From positions 1 through 16,406 of the forward strand of contig JNDT01001077.1 of the NCBI GenBank assembly GCA_000697055.1: 16,406 nucleotides of DNA, written 5' to 3'. Origin of the DNA: Saksenaea vasiformis B4078 (taxonomy: Eukaryota > Mucoromycota > Mucoromycetes > Mucorales > Saksenaeaceae). A model generated the notes under the pieces. It saw only the letters and a program-made list of their open reading frames with translations, did no database searches and was not told where the DNA came from. The position numbers were made by a program, and so were the translations under genes. Shown here piece after piece: positions 9,575 to 16,406 of the stretch (its first letter is position 1; each line of letters opens with the position of its first letter).

Positions 9575-12500
9575 TTATTCCTTGCTGATATGTGGCTCCA
9601 AGTTGTGTTGCCCTTCAAAATCGCCCTTCTTAGTCGTTTTTCTGTAGTACTCCGCTGCTCTTCCATCCTTCAGACTCGATGCAAATCCTAGTTTGTACAT
9701 ATTTCTTATTTCAGACTGTGCAGGTTGATGGTCTTGCAAAGCTGCCTTCTTGACCCATTTAAATGCTTCAATGTAGTCTCGTTCAACACCTTTTCCGTCT
9801 TTATACATGATGCCAAGATTATATTGACCTTCTGCATTGTCGCAGTCGGCTGCTCTTCTGTACCATTTGAATGCCTCCGAATAATCTTGATCTACGCCCT
9901 GTCCTTCTTTGTATAAATCTCCCAGTTGTACTTGTGCGGTAGCATTGTTTCCCTCGGCAGTCCTTCTGTACCGCCGATCTCTTGCTTGTCCTTTTTTGCA
10001 TATATTTTCTGCTTGCAATTGCGCATCAACGTTATTCTGAATTGCCGCTTTCCTGTACCATTCGACTGCCTTTAAACAATCTTGGGTAACACCGTGGCCG
10101 TCTTTATACATGTGTCCCAGCTGTACTTGCGCATCAGCATTATTCTGTATGGCGGCTATTCTGTACCATTCGAATGCCGTTGGATAATCTTGCTCAACAC
10201 CACGGCCGTCTTTGTACATGTGTCCCAGCTGTACTTGCGCATCGGCATTATTCTGATCAGCAGCTTTTGAATACCATTCAAATGCTTTCGAATAATCTTG
10301 ATCAACGCATTTCCCGGTTTTGTACATGTTTCCCAATTGTACTTGAGCGTCAGCATTGCTCTGATCAGCCGCTTTTGAATACCATTTGAATGCTTCCGAA
10401 TAATCTTGATTAACACCACGGCCGTCTTTGTACATGTGTCCCAGCTGTACTTGCGCATCGGCATTTTTTTGGTAAGCTGCTTGTGTGTACCATTCGAATG
10501 CCTTTGAATAATCTTGATCAACACCCTGGCCTTCTTTGTACAGGTTTCCCAGTTGTACCCACGCGTCTGTATTATCCTGTCTGGCCGCTACCATATACCA
10601 CTTGACTGCTCTTGAATAATCTTGATTGACACCTTGGCCTTCTCTGAACATATTTCCCAGTTGTAGCTGTGCATCAGCATTATTTTGATCGGCTGCTTTT
10701 CTGTACCAACGAAATGCTCCCCGATAGTTATGACTGACACCCTCTCCTTTTTTGTACATATGTCCTAGCTGCACTTGTGCGTGACCATCGCCTCGCTTGG
10801 CAGCTGTTTCGTAATTTTCGAATGCTTTTCTGTACCATTGGAGCGCTGCCTGATAATCTTCATCGATGCCCTCTCCACATTTGTACATGTTTGCCAGTTG
10901 TATTTGTGCTTCAGCATAGTCCTGTACGGCTGCTCTTTTGTACCATTTGAATGCTTCCGAATAGTCTTGATCGATTCCGCGTCCTTCTCTGTACATGTTT
11001 CCCAGTTGCATTTGTGCCTCAGGGTCACCCTGGCTGGCAATTCGTTTGTGCCATTCAAATGATGCTTTGTAGTTTTCACCAGCATCCTGTCCTTCTTCGT
11101 GTGTCTCTCCCGGCTGTACTTTCCCAGTACTACGCATGCGCATATCGGACTGTGCGGACTCCAACGTAGAGTCCTTACATTCTAAAATCTCAGTTTGTTC
11201 CTTGTACATTTCTGATGAACGTTCCAAATTGAGGGGTGTTTCTAGAAGCTCACTTTTGGCCTTAGGTGTCGATGAATCGCAGCCGCTTCTAATGGCGTCT
11301 GCAATGCTTTTGGATGTTGAAAAGCTCGCCTGCGGAGAGTTCTGACCGTCTGTAGGGTAGCAATCTCCATCGCTATCTCCTGTCAAACGTGATGCAGACA
11401 GCTGGACGCCGACGGTTTCCTTGTACCAGTTAAAAATTCTAGTGTGATCTTGCTCGGATTGGGATTTACTTCCAAAAAACCAAAGTAATCCGGGATCTGT
11501 TTCGAAATTCTCTTCGCTGTTCGATTTGAATATCCTTTCCACGGCGTCCCGGAGATCTTTTGGCAGCGTGTAGTAAGTAGGAACCAGGTCTCTAAACTGA
11601 ATAATGATAGGATTGCGACGAACAGACTTCACCCATTCGTCTATTATAGCACCGCATGAAGCTGGTGCAGTAAGGTCCTTGACACGACGAAACAGCGAGG
11701 GGTCACCACCTGGTAATAAGAATCAGGCGGTTGCGTCTATTGGAGAGTTAAATTAACTTACCAACTACTTTGAAAGGACATCCTTCGGTGATTGCCCTCT
11801 CGATATCGAGTTTCGTCAACTGTTTTACAGAATCGTCACTGTCTCCAACTTTTGTATTCCTTTCGACCGTGATTCGGCCGCCTGAGTTGTCATTAATTAT
11901 CTAGTGCTTTTTCCATGCTGATAAAGCTTACCAACCAGGATTGTCGAAGGATAGAAATAACCGAATTGCTCAAAGACTTGTTCAATTTCGTTACATTTGC
12001 TAATAGTTGGATAATGAGCCAGCGCGTTCTTTACATTTGCAATGAATTCTGAGCTCGCTTGCAGGTCATCATTCAGATGTAGCTACAAGGAAGGCAGATT
12101 TAGAACAACATCACAGCAATATCTATATTTGACTGACCTCGTAGCAAGAAACGTACATCGCCAAGATATCCGCCTTGCATCCATCTACTTTCGAATGTAT
12201 CTCTGTCTCATTGTCATATAACTGAAGACGCAAATTTGCTCGAAAAGCGGCATCGAAAAGAGCATAATCGTGGCGGTTCTTTCCACTATCACATATATCA
12301 TCGATCGATTCTATCTGGGTTCTATCCCTGTGTAGGCAATGCTTTCTCAGGAACATTTTCATGTTTTCCCCTGCGTTCTCCAAGGATGCATATGTATCAC
12401 ATCTGTAATCTCGTATTTTGAACGGTGCTTGAGGGGTTAACCTTCCATCAATATAAGCTCCTCTATTCCATCGGTCGTGGATTATATCAATTATATCCGG

Positions 12501-13028
12501 CTGTGAAAAATTCGCTGATCGGGTCCCGCAAGGTGTAACGCACCAAGAGGTACTGGTTTCGGTGGCATCATGGAACGAGGTAGACGAAATGACAAATGCA
12601 GATGTCATTGGAAGCATAGGGTCCACAAAGCTTCGCGGTGTAATATCCATATCACGCAAGCAGCTCTTTGGAGCCAGGCAGAGGCGTATGGTAATTTTAT
12701 TGCCGGTGTCACAAATAATAGCAGTTTCCAGAGCTATCTTATCCCCTGGGCGAACATAAAAATCTTCATCCTCGTCTTCAGAATCGATTTGAACGTCGCT
12801 GTCAATATCCTCTGATTCATACGTATCGCTGATGTCGGTTTCGAAGTCCGTTACAGTATCACCATCGTTGTCATCTGATTCGTGTTCGTCGCTGCATTCG
12901 TATTGAACGCCAACTGGATGATCGATAATGGCTTCACATGAGTCAGGTCTGGTCTTAAGTGGAGATGAAGCTTTATTAGCCACTGGCTTGTCTTCTTCAT
13001 TGGTGCGTCTATTCCCATCCTTGGGCAT
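9575..13028 (-). CDS. MACPF-like domain protein with C-terminal Sel1 repeats (4 exons; perhaps 3' part of a larger fused gene)
   Basis: Role unknown; the architecture suggests a membrane-acting (MACPF, pore-forming-type) module joined to a Sel1 solenoid, a protein-interaction scaffold. Exons: 12138-13028, 11932-12082, 11762-11881, 9575-11709; introns 50-55 nt, phases consistent, 1098 residues. In order: a charged N-terminus with an Asp/Glu-rich stretch (about 45-90); an unassigned domain; the MACPF signature FGYFYPSTILVGG (337-349), which keeps the family spacing [YW]-G-x2-[FY]-x6-G-G with Phe for Tyr/Trp; a GGDPS block and the segment PIIIQFRDLVPTY, typical of the fungal MACPF-like family of Rhizophagus; then about 13 Sel1 repeats (603-1090). 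No signal peptide or membrane helix. The Met at 13026-13028 is only 59 bp past the upstream unit's stop and in frame with it through a candidate intron, so it may be an internal Met. The Sel1 call is firm; MACPF rests on the signature and the remembered family. Confidence 0.85.
9590..11065 (-). repeat. Sel1 repeat array, about 13 units of 36 codons (108 bp)
   Basis: Units share the pattern A-x-x-Q-L-G-x-M-Y-x-x-G-x-G-V-x-x-D-Y-x-x-A-F-x-W-Y. Units 10 and 13 are degenerate: unit 10 is shortened and unit 13 lacks the Gly pattern. Between units 2 and 3 about 11 extra residues are inserted. At DNA level the repeats remain very similar: 10196-10249 and 10412-10465 are identical over 54 bp and exactly two units (216 bp) apart. 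This points to recent block duplication or gene conversion. Confidence 0.93.
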
Positions 13029-13041
13029 AGGGATGATTTTC

Positions 13042-13091
13042 CTAAGGCTTGGTTAAAACCAGAGCTCGATCATTTGTAGCGTTGCAGTTAC
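13042..13091 (-). other. Candidate 50-nt intron joining the two MACPF units
   Basis: On the minus strand this segment starts GTAACT, ends CCTTAG and has a TTAAC branch-like site about 12 nt before the acceptor. Its length equals the commonest intron length in the window. The donor lies inside the last Trp codon of the upstream unit, so splicing removes its TAA stop (13088-13090) and enters the downstream unit in its own frame (phase 2), adding five codons (a rebuilt Trp, then Lys-Ile-Ile-Pro) before the Met at 13028. It is inferred from sequence only; RNA evidence would decide. Confidence 0.65.
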
Positions 13092-14729
13092 CATTCCTGG
13101 ACCAGAGTCGGTGAGATTTTGGCAGAAGTAGTAATCATGTAATTCTGTTCTTCAATGTTCTGATTTCTTTCACTTATGTCTGGAAGCATAGACCATGATA
13201 CAGATATTAGTCTGCCCTTTTGTTTAGCAAGCGGAGACTCCGGGTCTGGATGCGTCAACTGCAAATAAACCAAGTCTCCGTATTTCACGCGCCGTTGTTC
13301 ACTACTTGCAGACTTAGGTAGGAGGCTAAAGGCAATGGGATTCACTCGATCCTCGTACAAGTCTTTTACGAAATTCTCCGAATCCATGAAACACATCAGC
13401 TCGCCTAAATAGGTAGAATATTATGAAACGCTGTGCAGCAGGTTCCGTACCTTCTTCGATATTACTGAACTTTATATCATTGCTAGATTTCAAATATTGA
13501 ACTTCGCACAAATAAGGCCCTTTCTGGTTAGCAGATGATGGTGTACTTGGCGTAAAATCGAGTGGGCAGTTATAATATATGTAGTCTTCGTTTGCCACCA
13601 CTCTTTCATACACTTCGATAACCTTTGAGCGCTCATTTTCCTCCAAGAGGTCATAAATCGGCTTCAAATTTTTGAATTTGATAACGGTTGGCTTATCCTT
13701 GATGCTTTCAATCCAGCTTTGGAGACCATGAAAGAGAAGCTTTGTGGAATCTCCACCTAGATACGAAAAACTGTGAGAGTTGTTCTGCAATACAAAATGT
13801 GTTTTCGAAGTACCTATGGATTGCCAGTATGTAGTTTTACTGCTTGCGTCGTTAATTTTGGCCATGATAGCTTCCATAGAGCATTCTTTCGCATTCTGAA
13901 GCTCTACTTCTTGATAAACAAGCCTTCCACCTGTAATGAAAGCGGTTACTTCGCTGTTTACATTGGCGCATTTCATGGTACCTAGTTCAATAGTAGAAGG
14001 ATAATAATAACCAAATCTCTGAAATACGTCTTGCAGTGCGTGATATTTTTCATCATTGGACCTCTCTATGATTATGGGCTGACTTCCTTTTTTTCCCGTC
14101 GTTATGATGCACGTCTCGTCGGTTATCTCTGGCTTCAGGGCTTCTTTGATGGCATCCCTGAATTTGGCGTTGCATCGAATATTGTTCGCATCAAACCGTA
14201 CCTAGTGTGAACACGTTTTAGTGGTATTGCTTGTAAGCTTATTTGCTTGCTTACTTCTTTGCAAGACATATATGAAAGCGAATAGTAACTTGTTTCACTT
14301 TGTTGTTTTTGTTGTATCGTGGGAGTTCTGCTGCATGACTCTGACGCCACATTATATCCAAATATTCCAGGAGGATGTTGATAAAACTCGGCATCTATGT
14401 ACGCCTCATGTTCAAGGTCAGTTGTTCTAATTTCTCTTGTACAACCAGATTCAACAACTGATTCATCGGGAGAAAATGTGTGGATCAGTGACAAAATATT
14501 GTCTATGCTTTGCACTAATTCGATCGCAGGTTCGCTGGCAAGTTTCCCATTGAAATGCAAGCCGACTATATTTGACTGCGGCTTTTGACTGTCAACCGAA
14601 TCCCGAACAGCCTGGTTATCGGCACGTCGAGAAGAGCTTTGGTAACTGGCAAATCGCTTCAAAAATCATCGTACAAATCGATCGAACAAATATTATTACC
14701 TTCTTCAGACCCTGAATACTGAATGTCAT
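13088..14729 (-). CDS. MACPF-like domain protein, upstream unit (5 exons; perhaps 5' part of the MACPF-Sel1 gene)
   Basis: A second MACPF-like unit, directly upstream of and homologous to the first half of the MACPF-Sel1 gene. Proposed exons: 14700-14729, 14255-14656, 13982-14201, 13451-13930, 13088-13404; introns 43-53 nt, phases consistent; 482 residues if it ends at the TAA at 13088. The MACPF signature FGYYYPSTIELGG is at about 207-219 with family spacing. It is followed by GGRLVYQEVEL, a YLGGDSTKLL block, and WIESIKDKPTVIKFKNLKP, which aligns with WVKSVRRNPIIIQFRDLVP of the downstream unit. The intron inside the first Gly of the GG pair (phase 1) and the one before the signature (phase 0) are at the same places in both units. 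No signal peptide seen. The first exon is weak: another model skips this ATG through a GTATGT...TTCAG intron and begins further upstream. Function unknown; pore formation is an inference from the family. Confidence 0.75.
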
Positions 14730-15436
14730 TGGGAGACCAAAAGAGAGAAAGGGAAGAACAACATACACTCTATTAAGAAGGAATCGTTTGGGTGGCACAT
14801 GGCTAAGTCAACTAATGTAAACCCTAATTTAAAAGTTTCAACGGAACGTCGCATGTCTTAAAATGTAATTCAAAATCCAGTGTTCTGTTGCTATCAGTCT
14901 TCATGTCTGCCCTGTACAACGAAATCGTTGCTTGAAAATATCGCCATGGAGGACTTGTCCTCGACTATTCACAGTGGGCAGTATTCTGGCTCAGTGAACC
15001 CAGATATTTATCCGAAAGTCGTAATCGGAAATTTATGCCACGTCATACTGATATCGCGAGCAAGATTCTAAATTATGTAATGTTGAACGTTACTCAACCC
15101 ACGCCCAAGCTAAGTATCTCGTTCATGTTCACTTTGCGAGATCATCATAATCTACTGGATACTGGATAGTAACGAAGAACATTATAGACATGACATCAGT
15201 CTGCATGAAATGTCCTCAAATTACATTGCAATCAAAAGTTCGGAACTCTAAGTTACGCCAACTGCTACTTGAGTTTCGCTGTGGAATCCCATGATCATTA
15301 GAGCAAATAGTATCAAGTTACTTTACAAGTAACAGCGTTTTTGATTATTACCCAATTAATTCCATAAAGAAAAAAAACAAGATGATGACGGGATCTATAG
15401 GACAACTTGTCCAGGGATATCACACGATAATTAGTT
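14730..15436. other. Intergenic region; may hold the true 5' end of the MACPF gene
   Basis: About 700 bp between two minus-strand genes. It should contain the promoter of the MACPF gene. A minus-strand ATG at 14904 opens 26 codons with a coding-like start (MKTDSNRTLDF), but I found no good GT donor joining it to the next exon. A plus-strand frame at 14880-15071 has no family resemblance. Nothing else stands out. Confidence 0.4.
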
Positions 15437-16406
15437 CTACCAGCGATTATAGAACTGCTGCTGCTGTGGCGGTGCTTGGTTTGTGAATGCAGGGTTACCG
15501 AAATTTTGAGTTTGCATCTGTACAAATCCAGTTTGCTGTGGTTGCTGGAATGCTGTTGAAACTATCAGGTTAGACTGCATACAAAAATATGACGAAAGAC
15601 CTACGTTGTTGCGATTGAGGACTAAACACGCTTGGTGAACTGGTATCCACGCCCTTAAAGACAGCGTACTTATCATTTGGATCTACATAGGCATAAGCTA
15701 TATGACCAATCACTGTGATTGAACTCACTTATTCCTTGAGCGCCTATTCCAAACTGGCCAAACCCACTGCTTTGGGGAACCTGAACGTTATTATGTTGCC
15801 CAGTCATAGACGCAAACACTTGTGAAGGAGACGGCGCAGCTGCTGGCGTAGAGAACTGCTGAGCACCAGTCATCTGCGGTCGCTGCGTTGGTGTATTACC
15901 GAATGGGTTATCAGGTGCTATGATTAGAGTGTTAATAGGTATCAGACGATAAATGTGCCCGCTTACTTGAATTCGCCCAAGTCCTAGAGCCAGAACCAGG
16001 AGAGTTCATAAGTGGTTGGCTCATTTGGTTAAGTTGTGATCCAAAACCGGTTGGCTGTTGTGTTTGTACACCAACCATAGAAGCATTAGAAGGAACAAGA
16101 GGCGGGGGAAGAACTGACGAAAGGGGAACGTTGGCAGCAACAACGGCAGAGTTTTGCTGTTGTTGTGGTGGTAATTGCATGAACTGCATCCCAGGGCTTG
16201 GAGAGAGATTATATCCCTGTTGTTGCGCTTGCAAATGCATTCCGGTTGCTTGGGGCTGTTGTTGCTGGGTCATGTACGACTGTGGCGAAGGATTTTGCAG
16301 TTGTAACTGTTGCATTTGCATGCTGAGAGGTTGAGCCGGTCCCTGTTGCTGCTGGATCATGTAGGACTGAGGCGATGATACCTGGTTTTGAGAAGTAAAC
16401 TGCTGT
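15437..16406 (-). CDS. Gln/Pro-rich protein with NPF motif, endocytic-adaptor type, C-terminal part (5' end outside window)
   Basis: The 3' end of a minus-strand gene that continues past the right edge. Exons: 15967-16406 (partial), 15729-15917, 15605-15682, 15437-15552; introns 46-52 nt, all phase 1, with good donors and a CTAAC branch site in the last. The visible 274 or so residues are low-complexity: poly-Gln runs, repeated QQTGF/QMTG-type pieces, a TPDNPFGN segment with an NPF tripeptide (the ligand of EH domains), a NDKYAVFKGVD segment, and the terminus QQQQFYNRW. No folded domain lies inside the window. This composition is typical of fungal endocytic adaptors such as AP180/ANTH or epsin proteins, Sla1-like proteins or ArfGAPs; which one must be decided by the missing N-terminal domain. 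It is probably cytosolic, at actin patches or vesicle coats. Confidence 0.75.

Noticed and set aside
9590..11065. Regular 108-bp periodicity considered as a CRISPR or satellite array
   Set aside because: The repeats form a continuous open frame with clear Sel1 residues and have no spacer structure.
9725..11345. Several plus-strand open frames of 60-95 codons across the Sel1 region
   Set aside because: They are antisense shadows of the 108-bp Sel1 repeats, repeating the same Cys/Phe-rich pattern.
16131..16334. Cys-rich plus-strand frame of 67 codons at the right edge
   Set aside because: It is the antisense of Gln codon runs in the minus-strand Gln-rich exon; Cys and Trp arise from CAA/CAG complements.

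Overview
The window looks like nuclear DNA of a fungus, more likely an early-diverging lineage (Mucoromycota-like, for example Glomeromycotina or Mortierellomycotina) than a yeast or mould. All the multi-exon genes carry many very short GT-AG introns (about 40 to 58 nt, clustering near 50). There is a secreted SGNH acylhydrolase, a Gln-rich NPF protein of fungal endocytic type, and MACPF and Sel1-repeat proteins of a kind I know from arbuscular mycorrhizal fungi. There is also an intact Integrator subunit 7 gene, which yeasts lack. The placement is inference; no rRNA or other species marker is present.

Layout, left to right. (1) 2-286 (+) is the 3' end of a DDE transposase gene. (2) 936-2114 (-) is a seven-exon secreted GDSL/SGNH hydrolase of 299 residues. 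(3) It diverges across a 299-bp shared promoter from 2414-6197 (+), an 18-exon gene for INTS7 of 981 residues. (4) 6198-8696 is 2.5 kb with no gene I can support; it is AT-rich and holds a long imperfect hairpin and LTR-like sequence. (5) 8697-8770 (+) is a tRNA-Val(CAC) with its Pol III terminator. (6) 8771-9574 shows nothing convincing. (7) 9575-14729 (-) is a block with two MACPF-like units followed by about 13 Sel1 repeats. It can be read as two genes (13088-14729 and 9575-13028) or, as I favour, as one gene joined by a 50-nt intron at 13042-13091. (8) 15437-16406 (-) is the 3' end of a Gln/Pro-rich NPF-motif gene that runs off the right edge.

No operon-like logic links the genes. The most interesting element is the double-MACPF plus Sel1 locus: pore-forming-type domains joined to a protein-binding solenoid. 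The two MACPF units share two intron positions and therefore look like a tandem duplication. The INTS7 gene is the best-supported large gene. Only its spliced reading gives the conserved protein; the unspliced open frames are fragments.
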